Positions 1 through 12,334 are shown, numbered from the stretch's first letter. The stretch: 64,000 bases of DNA from Colletes latitarsis (GCF_051014445.1 NC_135136.1:14216001-14280000); one strand, 5' to 3'. Program-made: numbers and translations. Notes: a model not told the origin generated them from the sequence alone.

Positions 1-50
1 CGTTATCCTCTAAAATATTAATCGCAACCAGGTTTATTTGACTGTTTCAG

Positions 51-62
51 TGTGGTACCACA
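51..62. repeat. 12-bp perfect palindrome TGTGGTACCACA (example)
   Basis: TGTGGTACCACA is its own reverse complement. It is present wherever the monomer carries the ...TACCACA variant, so it recurs many dozens of times. Monomers with TACCGC lose the outer bases but keep GGTACC. A second large group has GGAACC or GGATCC at the same place. Whether a protein reads it is unknown. Confidence 0.85.
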
Positions 63-881
63 TTACTACGTGGTCCAAGCATGAAAAAGCCCAGGATCTG
101 GCCAACAGGTATGCGAGAAATGCGAAAGTACGAGCCAGATAAGGGCAAATCCCAGTCCTAACCCAGACATAACCGGCGTTATCCTCCAAAATATTGATCG
201 CAACCAGGTTTAATTGACTGTTTCGGTGTGGTACCGCCTTACTACGTGATCCAAACCAGAAAAAGGCCTGGATCTGGCCAACAAGTATGCGAGAAATGCG
301 AAAGTACGTGCCAGATGAGGGCAAATCCCAGACCTAACCCAGACATAACCGGCGTTATCCTGTAAAATACTAATCGGAACCAGCTCTTATTGACTGTTTC
401 AGTGTGGCACTACATCACTACGTGATCCAAGCCAGAAAAAGCCCAGGATCTGGCCAACAAGTATGCGAAACATACGAAAGTACGAGCCAGATGAGGGCAA
501 ATACCAGAACTAACCTAGACATAACCAGCGTTATCCTATAAAATACTAATCGGAACCAGCTTTTATTGACTGTTTCAGTGTGGTACCACATTACTACGTG
601 ATCCAAACCAGAAAAAGCCCAGGATCTGGCCAACAAGTATGCGAGAAATGCGAAAATTCGAGCCAGATGACGGCAAATCCCAGACCTAACCGTGACATAA
701 CCGGCGTTATCGTCTAAAATATTAATCGCAACCGGGTTTAATTGACTGTTTCGGTGTGGAACCACATTACGGCGGGATACAAACCAGATAAAGCCCTGGA
801 TCTGGCCAACAAGTAGGCGAGACATGCGAAAGTACGTGCCAGATGAGGGCAAATCCCAGACCTAACCCAGACATAACCGGC

Positions 882-1737
882 GTTATCCTGTAAAATACTA
901 ATCGGAACCAGCTCTTATTGACTGTTTCAGTGTGGCACCACATCACTACGTGATCCAAACCAGAAAAAGCCCAGGATCTGGCCAACAAGTATGCGAAAAA
1001 TACGAAAGTACGAGCCAGATGAGGGCAAATACCAGAACTAACCTAGACATAACCGGCGTTATCATCTAAAATATTAATCGCAACCAAGTTTATTTGACTG
1101 TTTCAGTGTGGTACCACATTACTACGTGGTCCAAGCATGAAAAAGCCCAGGATCTTGCCAACAAGTAGGCGAAAAATGCGAAGGTACGAGCCAGATGATT
1201 GCAAATACCAGAACTAAACCAGACATAACCAGCGTTATCCTATAAAATACTAATCGGAACCAGCTTTTATTGACTGTTTCAGTGTGGTACCACATTACTA
1301 CGTGATCCAAACCAGAAAAAGCCCAGGATCCGGCCAACAAGTATGCGAGAAATGCGAAAATTCGAGCCAGATGACGGCAAATCCCAGACCTAACCGTGAC
1401 ATAACCGGCGTTATCGTCTAAAATATTAATCGCTACCAGGTTTAATTGGCTGTTTCGGTGTGGAACCACATTACTACGTGATCTAAACCAGAAAAAGCTC
1501 AGGATCTAGCCAACAAGTAGGCGAAAAATGCGAAGGTACTAGCCAGATGAGGGCAAATCCCAGAACTAACAGAGACATAACCGGTGTTATCCTCTAAAAT
1601 ATTAATCGCAACCAGGATTAATTGACTGTTTCGGTCTGGTACCGCATTTGTACGTGATCCAAACCAGAAACAGCCCAGGATCTGGCCAACAGGTATGCGA
1701 GAAATGCGAAAGTACGAGCCAGATAACGGCAAATCCC
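882..1737 (+). repeat. Five-monomer block, copy 1 (28-monomer offset)
   Basis: The monomers at 882, 1,058, 1,234, 1,410 and 1,586 reappear in the same order 4,928 bp downstream. Shared rare changes include GCTCAGGATCTAGCC with GTACTAGCC, and GCATTTGTACG in the last monomer. The match breaks near 1,737, where AGATAACGG meets AGATATGGG in the partner. Confidence 0.85.
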
Positions 1738-2289
1738 AGACCTAACCGTGACATAACCGGCGTTATCCTCTAAAATATTAATCGCACCCAGGTTTAATTG
1801 ACTGTTTCGGTGTGGTACCGCATTACTACGTGATACAACCCAGAAAAAGGCCTGGATCTGGCCAACAAGTATGCGAGAAATGCGAAAGTACGTGCCAGAT
1901 GAGGGCAAATCCCAGACCTAACCCAGACATAACCGGCGTTATCCTGTAAAATACTAATCGGAACCAGCTCTTATTGACTGTTTCAGTGTGGCACTACATC
2001 ACTACGTGATCCAAACCAGAAAAAGCCCAGGATATGGCCAACAAGTATGCGAAAAATACGAAAGTACGAGCCAGATGAGGGCAAATACCAGAACTAACCT
2101 AGACATAACCGGCGTTATCCTCTAAAATATTAATCGCAACCAGGTTTATTTGACTGTTTCAGTGTGGTACCACATTACTACGTGGTCCAAGCATGAAAAA
2201 GCCCAGGATCTGGCCAACAAGTATGCGAGAAATGCGAAAGTACGAGCCAGATGAGGGCAAATCCCAGACCTAACCCAGACATAACCGGC

Positions 2290-3050
2290 GTTATCCTCTA
2301 AAATATTAATCGCAACCGGTTTTAATTGACTGTTTCGGTGTAGAACCACATTACGGCGGGATACAAACCAGATAAAGCCCTGGATCTGGCCAACAAGTAG
2401 GCGAGACATGCGAAAGTACGAGCCAGATGAGGCCAAATCCCAGATCTAACCGAGACATAACCGGCGTTATCCTCTAAAATATTAATCGCCACCAGGTTTA
2501 ATTGACTGCTTCGGTGTGGAACCTCATTACTACGGGATCCAAACCAGAAAAAACCCAGGATCTGCCCAACAAGTATGCGAAAACCGCGAAAGAATGTGCC
2601 AGATGGTTGCAAATACCAGAACTAACCCAGACGTAACCTGCGTTATCCTCTGAAATACTAATCGGAACCAGGTTTATTTGACTGTTTCAGTGTGGTACCA
2701 CATTACTACGTGGTCCAAGCATGAAAAAGGCCAGGATCTGGCCAACAAGTATGCGAAAAATGCGAAATTACGAGCCAGATGAGGGAAAATCCCAAACCTA
2801 ACGGAGACATAACCGGCGTTATCCTCTAAAATATTAATCGCCACGAGGTTGAATTGACCGCTTCGGTGTGGTACCGCATTACTACGTGATCCAAACCAGA
2901 AAAAGCCCAGGATCTTGCCAACAAGTATGCGAAAAATGCGGAGGTACGAGCCAAATGAGGGAAAATCCCAGACCTAACCGAGACATAGCCGGCGTTATCC
3001 TGTTAAATATTAAGCGGAACCAGGTTTATTTGACTGTTTCAGTGTGATAC
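2290..3050 (+). repeat. Four- to five-monomer block, copy 1 (34-monomer offset)
   Basis: Contains the series of monomer types with CGCCACCAGG, CTGAAATAC, CGCCACGAGGTTGAATTGACCG and CTGTTAAATATTAAGCGG. These recur in order at 8,274-9,034, exactly 5,984 bp away. The type with CGAAAACCGCG occurs inside it. Confidence 0.85.
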
Positions 3051-4159
3051 CTCATTACTACGTGGTCCAAGCATGAGAAAGCCCAGGATCTTCCCAACAG
3101 ATAGGCGAAAAATGCGAAGGTACGAGCCAGATGATTGCAAATACCAGAACAAAACCAGACATAACCAGCGTTATCCTATAAAATACTAATCGGAACCAGC
3201 TTTTATTGACTGTTTCAGTGTGGTACCACATTACTACGTGATCCAAACCAGAAAAAGCCCAGGATCTGGCCAACAAGTATGCGAGAAATGCGAAAATTCG
3301 AGCCAGATGACGGCAAATCCCAGACCTAACCGTGACATAACCGGCGTTATCGTCTAAAATATTAATCGCTACCAGGTATAATTGGCTGTTTCGGTGTGGA
3401 ACCACATTACTACGTGATACAGACCAGAAAAATGCCAGGATCTGGCCAACAAGTATGCGAAAAATGCGAATGTACGAGACAGATGAGGGCAAATCCCAGA
3501 CCTAACCGAGACATAACCGGCGTTATCCTCCGAAATATTCATCGCAACCAGGTTTAATTGACTGCTTCGGTGTGGAAACACATTACGACGGGATCCAAAC
3601 CACAAAAAACCCAAGATCTGGCCAACAAGTATGCGAAAAATACGAAAGTACGGGCCAGATGAGGGCAGATCCCAGACCTAACCCAGACATAACCGGCGTT
3701 ATCCTGTAAAATACTAATCGGAACCAGCTTTTATTGACTGTTTCAGTGTGGTACCACATTACTACGTGATCCAAACCAGAAGAAGCCCAGGATCTGGCCA
3801 ACAAGAATGCGAAAAATGCGAAGGTACGAGCCAGATGAGGGCAAATCCCAGACCTAACCGAGATATAGCCGGCGTTATCCTCTAAAATATTAATCGAACC
3901 CAGGTTAAATTGACTGTTTCGGTGTGGAGCGTCATTATTACGGGATCCAAACCAGAAAAAGCTCAGGATCTAGCCAACAAGTAGGCGAAAAATGCGAAAA
4001 TACGAGCCAGATAACGGCAAATCCCAGACCTAACCGTGACATAACCGGCGTTATCCTCTAAAATATTAATCGCAACCAGGTTTAATTGACTGTTTCGGTG
4101 TGGTACCGCATTACTACGTGATCCAAACCAGAAAAAGGCCTGGATCTGGCCAACAAGTA

Positions 4160-4177
4160 TGCGAGAAATGCGAAAGT
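4160..4177 (+). repeat. Internal 9-bp direct repeat TGCGAAA type (example)
   Basis: Two 9-bp units, TGCGARAAA and TGCGAAAGT, lie side by side in almost every monomer, followed by ACGAGCC. This makes CGA recur every 8-9 bp. It suggests part of the monomer arose by slippage of a short unit. No function is claimed. Confidence 0.75.
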
Positions 4178-4198
4178 ACGTGCCAGATGAGGGCAAAT

Positions 4199-4220
4199 CC
4201 CAGACCTAACCCAGACATAA
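4199..4220 (+). repeat. Internal 11-bp tandem duplication (example)
   Basis: CCCAGACCTAA is followed at once by CCCAGACATAA: 10 of 11 positions match. The pair is present in most monomers in degenerate form (second halves such as AACCGAGACATAA or AACCCAAACATAA). Loss of one 11-bp unit explains the 165-bp monomer at 23,069-23,233. Confidence 0.8.
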
Positions 4221-4230
4221 CCGGCGTTAT
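4217..4230. repeat. Monomer-junction dyad ATAAC-CGGC-GTTAT (example)
   Basis: A 5-bp inverted repeat with a 4-bp centre spans the boundary used here between monomers. The centre is CGGC or CAGC in most copies, and TGC-containing forms (CGTAACCTGCGTTAT) break one pair in the 42-63 kb region. It was used as the register mark for the whole array. Confidence 0.8.
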
Positions 4231-5809
4231 CCTGTAAAATACTAATCGGAACCAGCTCTTATTGACTGTTTCAGTGTGGCACTACATCACTACGTGATCC
4301 AAACCAGAAAAAGCCCAGGATCTGGCCAACAAGTATGCGAAAAATACGAAAGTACGAGCCAGATGAGGGCAAATACCAGAACTAACCTAGACATAACCGG
4401 CGTTATCCTCTAAAATATTAATCGCAACCAGGTTTATTTGACTGTTTCAGTGTGGTACCACATTACTACGTGGTCCAAGCATGAAAAAGCCCAGGATCTT
4501 GCCAACATGTAGGCGAAAAATGCGAAGGTACGAGCCAGATGATTGCAAATACCAGAACTAAACCAGACATAACCAGCGTTATCCTATAAAATACTAATCG
4601 GAACCAGCTTTTATTGACTGTTTCAGTGTGGTACCACATTACTACGTGGTTCAAACCAGAAAAAGCCCAGGATCTGGCCAACAAGTATGCGAGAAATGCG
4701 AAAATTCGAGCCAGATGACGGCAAATCCCAGACCTAACCGTGACATAACCGGCGTTATCGTCTAAAATATTAATCGCTACCAGGTTTAATTGGCTGTTTC
4801 GGTGTGGAACCACATTACTACGTGATCTAAACCAGAAAAAGCCCAGGATCTGGCCAACAAGTATGCGAGAAATGCGAAAGTACGAGCCAGATGAGGGCAA
4901 ATCCCAGACCTAACCCAGACATAACCGGCGTTATCCTCTAAAATATTAATCGCAACCGCGTTTAATTGACTGTTTCGGTGTGGAACCACATTACTACGGG
5001 ATCCAAACCAGAAAAAACCCAGGATCTGCCCAACAAGTATGCGAAAACCGCGAAAGTATGTGCCAGATGGTTGCAAATACCAGAACTAACCCAGACGTAA
5101 CCTGCGTTATCCTCTGAAATACTAATCGGAACCAGGTTTATTTGACTGTTTCAGTGTGGTACCACATTACTACGTGGTCCAAGCATGAAAAAGGCCAGGA
5201 TCTGGCCAACAAGTATGCGAAAAATGCGAAATTACGAGCCAGATGAGGGAAAATCCCAAACCTAACGGAGACATAACCGGCGTTATCCTGTAAAATACTA
5301 ATCGGAACCAGCTTTTATTGACTGTTTCAGTGTGGTACCACATTACTACGTGATCCAAACCAGAAAAAGCCCAGGATCTGGCCAACAAGAATGCGAAAAA
5401 TGCGAAGGTACGAGCCAGATGAGGGCAAATCCCAGACCTAACCGAGATATAGCCGGCGTTATCCTCTAAAATATTAATCGAACCCAGGTTAAATTGACTG
5501 TTTCGGTGTGGAGCGTCATTATTACGGGATCCAAACCAGAAAACGCTACGGATCTAGCCAACAAGTAGGCGAAAATTGCGAAAATACGAGTCAGATGACG
5601 GCAAATCCCAGACCTAACCGTGACATAACCGGCGTTATCCTCTAAAATATTAATCGCAACCAGGTTTAATTGACTGTTTCGGTGTGGTACCGCATTACTA
5701 CGTGATCCAAACCAGAAAAAGGCCTGGATCTGGCCAACAAGTATGCGAGAAATGCGAAAGTACGTGCCAGATGAGGGCAAATCCCAGACCTAACCCAGAC
5801 ATAACCGGC

Positions 5810-6665
5810 GTTATCCTGTAAAATACTAATCGGAACCAGCTCTTATTGACTGTTTCAGTGTGGCACCACATCACTACGTGATCCAAACCAGAAAAAGCCC
5901 AGGATCTGGCCAACAAGTATGCGAAAAATACGAAAGTACGAGCCAGATGAGGGCAAATACCAGAACTAACCTAGACATAACCGGCGTTATCCTCTAAAAT
6001 ATTAATCGCAACCAAGTTTATTTGACTGTTTCAGTGTGGTACCACATTACTACGTGGTCCAAGCATGAAAAAGCCCAGGATCTTGCCAACAAGTAAGCGA
6101 AAAATGCGAAGGTACGAGCCAGATGATTGCAAATACCAGAACTAAACCAGACATAACCAGCGTTATCCTATAAAATACTAATCGGAACCAGCTTTTATTG
6201 ACTGTTTCAGTGTGGTACCACATTACTACGTGATCCAAACCAGAAAAAGCCCAGGATCTGGCCAACAAGTATGCGAGAAATGCGAAAATTCGAGCCAGAT
6301 GACGGGAAATCCCAGACCTAACCGTGACATAACCGGCGTTATCGTCTAAAATATTAATCGCTACCAGGTTTAATTGGCTGTTTCGGTGTGGAACCACATT
6401 ACTACGTGATCTAAACCAGAAAAAGCTCAGGATCTAGCCAACAAGTAGGCGAAAAATGCGAAGGTACTAGCCAGATGAGGGCAAATCCCAGAACTAACAG
6501 AGACATAACCGGTGTTATCCTCTAAAATATTAATCGCAACCAGGATTAATTGACTGTTTCGGTCTGGTACCGCATTTGTACGTGATCCAAACCAGAAACA
6601 GCCCAGGATCTGGCCAACAGGTATGCGAGAAATGCGAAAGTACGAGCCAGATATGGGCAAATCCC
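5810..6665 (+). repeat. Five-monomer block, copy 2 (28-monomer offset)
   Basis: Partner of the block at 882-1,737, in the same order and register, with few differences by eye (for example AAGTAAGCG at about 6,092 for AAGTAGGCG). Sequences beyond both ends diverge, as expected for a segmental copy with breakpoints inside monomers. Confidence 0.85.
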
Positions 6666-8273
6666 AGTCCTAACCCAGACATAACCGGCGTTATCATCCA
6701 AAATATTAACCGCAACCAGGTTCAATTGACTGTTACGGTGTGGTACCGCATTACTACGTGATACAGACCAGAAAAATGCCAGGATCTGGCCAACAAGTAT
6801 GCGAAAAATGCGAAAGTACAAGACAGATGAGGGCAATTCCCAGACCTAACCGAGACATAACCGGCGTTATCGTCCGAAATATTCATTGCAACCAGGTTTA
6901 ATTGACTGCTTCGGTGTGGAAACACATTACGACGGGATCCAAACCACAAAAAACCCAAGATCTGGCCAACAAGTATGCGAAAAATACGAAAGTACGGGCC
7001 AGATGAGGGCAGATCCCAGACCTAACCCAGACATAACCGGCGTTATCCTGTAAAATACTAATCGGAACCAGCTTTTATTGACTGTTTCAGTGTGGTACCA
7101 CATTACTACGTGATCCAAACCAGAAAAAGCCCAGGATCTGGCCAACAAGAATGCGAGATATGCGAAGGTACGAGCCAGATGAGGGCAAATCCCAGACCTA
7201 ACCGAGACATAACCGGCGTTATCCTCTAAAATATTAATCGCAACCAAGTTTATTTGACTGTTTCAGTGTGGTACCACATTACTACGTGGTCCAAGCATGA
7301 AAAAGCCCAGGATCTTCCCAACAGATAGGCGAAAAATGCGAAGGTACGAGCCAGATGATTGCAAATACCAGAACTAAACCAGACATAACCAGCGTTATCC
7401 TCTAAAATACTAATCGAAACCAGCTTTTGTTGGCTGTTTTAGTGTGGTACCACATTACTACGTGATCCAAACCAGATAAAGGCCTGGATCTGGCCAACAA
7501 GTATGCGAAAAATACGAAAGTACGATCCAGATGAGGGCAAATACCAGAACTAACCTAGACATAACCGGCGTTATCCTCTAAAATATTAATCGCAACCAGG
7601 TTTATTTGACTGTTTCAGTGTGGTACCACATTACTACGTGGTCCAAGCATGAAAAAGCCCAGGATCTTGCCAACAAGTAGGCGAAAAATGCGAAGGTACG
7701 AGCCAGATGATTGCAAATACCAGAACTAAGCCAGACATAACCAGCGTTATCCTATAAAATACTAATCGAAACCAGCTTTTGTTGGCTGTTTTAGTGTGGT
7801 ACCACATTACTACGTGATCCAAACGAGAAAAAGCCCAGGATCTGGCCAACAAGAATGCGAAAAATACGAAAGTACGGGCCAGATGAGGGCAGATCCCAGA
7901 CCTAACCCAGACATAACCGGCGTTATCCTGTAAAATACTAATCGGAACCAGCTTTTATTGACTGTTTCAGTGTGGTACCACATTACTACGTGATCCAAAC
8001 CAGAAAAAGCCCAGGATCTCGCCAACAAGTATGCGAGAAATGCGAAAATTCGAGCCAGATGACGGCAAATCCCAGACCTAACCGTGACATAACCGGCGTT
8101 ATCGTCTAAAATATTAATCGCTACCAGGTTTAATTGGCTGTTTCGGTGTGGAACCACATTACTACGTGATCTAAACCAGAAAAAGCCCTGGATCTGGCCA
8201 ACAAGTATGCGAGAAATGCGAAAGTACGAGCCAGATGAGGGCAAATCCCAGACCAAACCCAGACATAACCGGC

Positions 8274-9034
8274 GTTATCCTCTAAAATATTAATCGCAAC
8301 CGGGCTTAATTGACTGTTTCGGTGTGGAACCACATTACGGCGGGATGCAAACCAGATAAAGCCCTGGATCTGGCCAACAAGTAGGCGAGACATGCGAAAG
8401 TATGAGCCAGATGAGGCCAAATCCCAGATCTAACCGAGACATAACCGGCGTTATCCTCTAAAATATTAATCGCCACCAGGTTTAATTGACTGCTTCGGTG
8501 TGGAACCTCATTACTACGGGATCCAAACCAGAAAAAACCCAGGATCTGCCCAACAAGTATGCGAAAACCGCGAAAGTATGTGCCAGATGGTTGCAAATAC
8601 CAGAACTAACCCAGACGTAACCTGCGTTATCCTCTGAAATACTAATCGGAACCAGGTTTATTTGACTGTTTCAGTGTGGTACCACATTACTACGTGGTCC
8701 AAGCATGAAAAAGGCCAGGATCTGGCCAACAAGTATGCGAAAAATGCGAAATTACGAGCCAGATGAGGGAAAATCCCAAACCTAACGGAGACATAACCGG
8801 CGTTATACTCTAAAATATTAATCGCCACGAGGTTGAATTGACCGCTTCGGTGTGGTACCGCATTACTACGTGATCCAAACCAGAAAAAGCCCAGGATCTT
8901 GCCAACAAGTATGCGAAAAATGCGGAGGTACGAGCCAAATGAGGGAAAATCCCAGACCTAACCGAGACATAGCCGGCGTTATCCTGTTAAATATTAAGCG
9001 GAACCAGGTTTATTTGACTGTTTCAGTGTGATAC
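8274..9034 (+). repeat. Four- to five-monomer block, copy 2 (34-monomer offset)
   Basis: Partner of 2,290-3,050. By-eye differences are scattered single bases, for example GTTATACTC at 8,802 for GTTATCCTC, and CGGGCTTAATTG for CGGTTTTAATTG. Confidence 0.85.
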
Positions 9035-9153
9035 CACATTACTACGTGGTCCAAGCATGAAAAAGCCCAGGATCTTCCCAACAAGTAGGCGGAAAATGCG
9101 AAGGTACGAGCCAGATGATTGCAAATACCAGAACTAAACCAGACATAACCAGC

Positions 9154-10928
9154 GTTATCCTCTAAAATACTAATCGAAACCAGCTTTTGTTGGCTGTTTT
9201 AGTGTGGTACCACATTACTACGTGATCCAAACCAGAAAAAGGCCAGGATCTGGCCATCAAGTATGCGAAAAATGCGAAGGTACGAGCCAGATGATTGCAA
9301 ATACCAGAACTAAACCAGACATAACCAGCGTTATCCTCTAAAATACTAATCGCAACCAGCTTTTATTGACTGTTTCAGTGTGGTACCACATTACTACGTG
9401 ATCCAAACCAGAAAAAGCCCAGGATCTGAAGAACAAGTATGCGAAAAATGCGAAAGTACGAGCCAGATGAGGGGCAAGTACCAGACCTAACCCAGACATA
9501 ACCGGCGTTATCCTCTAAAATATTAATCGCAACCAGCTTGTAATGACTGTTTCGGTGTGGTACCACATTACTACGTGGTCCAAGCCAGAAAAAGGCCAGG
9601 ATCTGGCCATCAAGTATGCGAGAAATGCGAAAGTATGTGCCAGATGAGGGCAAATCCCAGACATAACCGAGACATAACCGGCGTTATCCTCTAAAATAAT
9701 AATCGCAACCAGGTTTTATTGACTGTTTCGGTGTGGTACCGCATTACTACGTGATCCAAACCAGAAAATGCCCAGGATCTTGCCAACAAGTAGGCGAAAA
9801 ATGCGAAGGTACGAGCCAGATGTTTGCAAATTCCAGAACTAAACCAGTGATAACCAGCGTTATCCTCTAAAATACTAATCGGAACCAGCTTTTATTGACT
9901 GTTTCAGTGTGGTACCACATTACTACGTGATCCAAACCAGAAAAAGCCCAGGATCTGAAGAACAAGTATGCGAAAAATGCGAAAGTACGAGCCAGATGGC
10001 AATCATCATATTTGCAAAAATACCAGAATTAAACCAGACATAACCGGCGTTATCCTCTAAAATACTAATCGAAACCAGCTTTTGTTGGCTGTTTTAGTGT
10101 GGTACCACATTACTATGTGATCCAAACTAGAAAAAGGCCAGGATCTGGCCATCAAGTATGCGAAAAATGCGAAGGTACGAGCCAGATGATTGCAAATACC
10201 AGAACTAAACCAGACATAACCAGCGTTATCCTCCAAAATACTAATCGCAACCAGCTTTTATTGACTGTTTCAGTGTGGTACCACATTACTACGTGATCCA
10301 AACCAGAAAAAGCCCAGGATCTGAAGAACAAGTATGCGAGAAATGCGAAAGTATGTGCCAGATGAGGGCAAATCCCAGACATAACCGAGACATAACCGGC
10401 GTTATCCTCTAAAATAATAATCGCAACCAGGTTTTATTGACTGTTTCGGTGTGGTACCGCATTACTACGTGATCCAAACCAGAAAATGCCCAGGATCTTG
10501 CCAACAACTATGCGAAAAATGCGGAGGTACGAGCCAGATGAGGGAAAATCCCAGACCTAACAGAGACATAGCCGGCGTTACCCTGTTAAATATTAATCGG
10601 AACCAGGTTTATTTGACTGTTTCAGTGTGGTACCACATTACTACGTGGTCCAAGCATGAAAAAGACCAGGATCTTGCCAACAAGTAGGCGAAAAATGCGA
10701 AGGTACGAGCCAGATGTTTGCAAATTCCAGAACTAAACCAGTCATAACCTGCGTTATCCTCTAAAATACTAATCGGAACCAGCTTTTATTGACTGTTTCA
10801 GTGTGGTACCACATTACTACGTGATCCAAACCAGAAAAAGCCCAGGATCTGAAGAACAAGTATGCGAAAAATGCGAAAGTACGAGCCAGATGATTGCAAA
10901 TACCAGAACTAAACCAGACATAACCGGC
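9154..10928 (+). repeat. Rearranged block marked by the CTGAAGAAC variant
   Basis: Four monomers carry GATCTGAAGAACAAG where nearly all others have GATCTGGCCAACAAG. The GAT falls at 9,423, 9,952, 10,318 and 10,846, so spacings are about 3, 2 and 3 monomers. The type with TTTTGTTGGCTGTTTTAG starts at 9,154 and again at 10,049 (895 bp, five monomers plus 15 bp). The second unit is not a clean copy. Its second monomer (10,225) joins the front of the 9,330 type to the back of the 9,507 type, and an extra CTGTTAAATATT monomer sits at 10,577. This is the pattern left by unequal exchange between misaligned copies. Confidence 0.8.
9859..10048 (+). repeat. 190-bp monomer with 14-bp inverted insertion
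   Basis: Where neighbours read CAGATGATTGCAAATACC, this monomer reads CAGATG, then GCAATCATC, then ATATTTGCAAAAATACC (about 9,995-10,025). GCAATCATC is the reverse complement of GATGATTGC, which belongs at this spot. The net gain is 14 bp and shifts the register of everything to the right. Best read as a short template-switch event. Confidence 0.8.
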
Positions 10929-12334
10929 GTTATCCTCTAAAATATTAATCGCAACCAGGTTTTATTGACTGTTTCGGGGTGGTACCGCATTACTACGTGA
11001 TCCAAGCCAGAAAAAGGCCAGGATCTGGCCAACAAGTATGCAAAAAATGCGAAAGTATCAGCCAGATGCTTGCAAATACCGGAACTAACCCAAACATAAC
11101 CAGCGTTATTCTCCAAAATATTAATCACAACCAGGTTTAGTGGACTGTTTCAGTGTGATACCACATTACTACGTGGTCCTAGCCAGAAAAAGGCCAGGAT
11201 CTGGCCAACAAGTATGCGAAAATGCGAAAATACGAGCCAGATGACGGCAAATCCCAGACCTAACCGTGACATAACCGGCGTTATCCTCTAAAATATTAAT
11301 CGCAACCAGGTTTAATTGACTGTTTCGGTGTGGTACCGCATTACTACCTGATCCAAACCAGAAAAAGGCCTGGATCTGGCCAACAAGTATGCGAGAAATG
11401 CGAAAGTACGAGCCAGATGAGGGCAAATCCCAGACCTAACCCAGACATAACCGGTGTTATCCTGTAAGATACTAATCGGTACCAGCTTTTATTGACTGTT
11501 TCAGTGTGGCACCACATTACTACGTGATCCAAACCAGAAAAAGCCCAGGATCTGGCCAACAAGTATGCGAGAAATGCGAAAATTCGAGCCAGATGACGGC
11601 AAATCCCAGACCTAACCGTGACATAACCGGCGTTATCGTCTAAAATATTAATCGCAACCAGGTTTAATTGACTGTTTCGGTGTGGAACCACATTACTACG
11701 TGATCTAAACCAGAAAAAGCCCAGGATCTGGCCAACAAGTATGCGAGAAATGCGAAAGTACGAGCCAGATGAGGCCAAATCCCAGACCTAACCCAGACAT
11801 AACCGGCGTCATCCTCTAAAATATTAATCGCAACCGGGTTTAATTCACTGTTTCGGTGTGGAACCACATTACGACGGGATACAAACCAGATAAAGCCCTG
11901 GATCTGGCCAACAAGTATGTGAGAAATGCGAAAGTACGAGCCAGATGAGGGCAAATCCCAGACCTAACCCAGACATAACCGGTGTTATCCTGTAAGATAC
12001 TAATCGGAACCAGCTTTTATTGACTGTTTCAGTGTGGCACCACATTACTACGTGATCCAAACCAGAAAAAGCCCAGGATCTTGCCAACAAGTATGCGAAA
12101 AATGCGAAAATACGAGCCAGATGACGGCAAATCCCAGACCTAACCGTGACATATCCGGCGTTATCCTCCAAAATGTTAATCACAACCAGGTTTAATTGAC
12201 TGTTTCAGTGTGGTACCGCATTACTACGTGATCCAAACCAGAAAAAGCCCAGGATCTGCCTACAAGTATGCCAGAAATGCCAAAGCACGAGCCAGATGAT
12301 TGCAAATAGCAGAACTAACCCAAACATAAGCAGC
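10929..12334 (+). repeat. Transition monomers with a 3-monomer duplication
   Basis: Ordinary variable monomers. A marked type, GGTGTTATCCTGTAAGATAC followed by GTGGCACCAC, starts at 11,456 and again at 11,984, exactly three monomers apart. Just upstream of each copy the monomer ends in AGACCTAACCCAGACATAACC. A monomer with GGGTTTAATTCACTG lies near 11,836 and recurs near 12,891 and 15,178. Confidence 0.8.

Larger units (their letters stand above)
4050..4225 (+). repeat. Reference satellite monomer (close to consensus)
   Basis: This 176-bp monomer differs from my by-eye consensus at only about three sites and is a useful reference. In order it holds an AT-rich stretch with AATATT (offset 13-18), a GGTACC core (53-58), a GGCC-rich dyad (88-102, imperfect in this copy), two 9-bp TGCGAAA-type direct repeats (111-128), two 11-bp direct repeats of CCCAGACNTAA type (150-171), and half of an ATAAC/GTTAT dyad whose other half is the start of the next monomer. 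No reading frame stays open across successive monomers because 176 is not a multiple of three. Confidence 0.9.
1..9153 (+). repeat. Left mosaic array, 52 monomers in exact 176-bp register
   Basis: Every checked start falls at 2+176k, so indels are absent or balanced over nine kilobases. Distinct monomer types recur in blocks rather than in one regular cycle. Examples: monomers starting 882-1586 recur at 5,810-6,514 (offset 4,928 = 28 monomers); 1,762-2,114 recur at 4,050-4,402 (2,288 = 13); 3,698-4,226 recur at 5,282-5,810 (1,584 = 9); 2,290-2,994 recur at 8,274-8,978 (5,984 = 34). Type markers include CTATAAAATAC, CGTCTAAAAT, CTGTTAAATATTAAGCGG and CTGAAATAC just after the monomer start. No regular HOR could be drawn. 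Confidence 0.88.

Noticed and set aside
4199..4220. Telomere-like motif CCTAACCC in many monomers
   Set aside because: Only one and a third telomere units per monomer, never in tandem. It arises from the internal 11-bp repeat. There is no evidence for interstitial telomere sequence.
6576..6761. Plus-strand open frames of about 61-78 codons (also near 10,099, 10,451, 34,017, 34,702, 34,896, 39,274 and 39,468)
   Set aside because: Chance openings over one monomer where an ATG variant and a lost stop coincide. Duplicated copies at 34.7 and 39.3 kb share them only because the DNA segment is duplicated.
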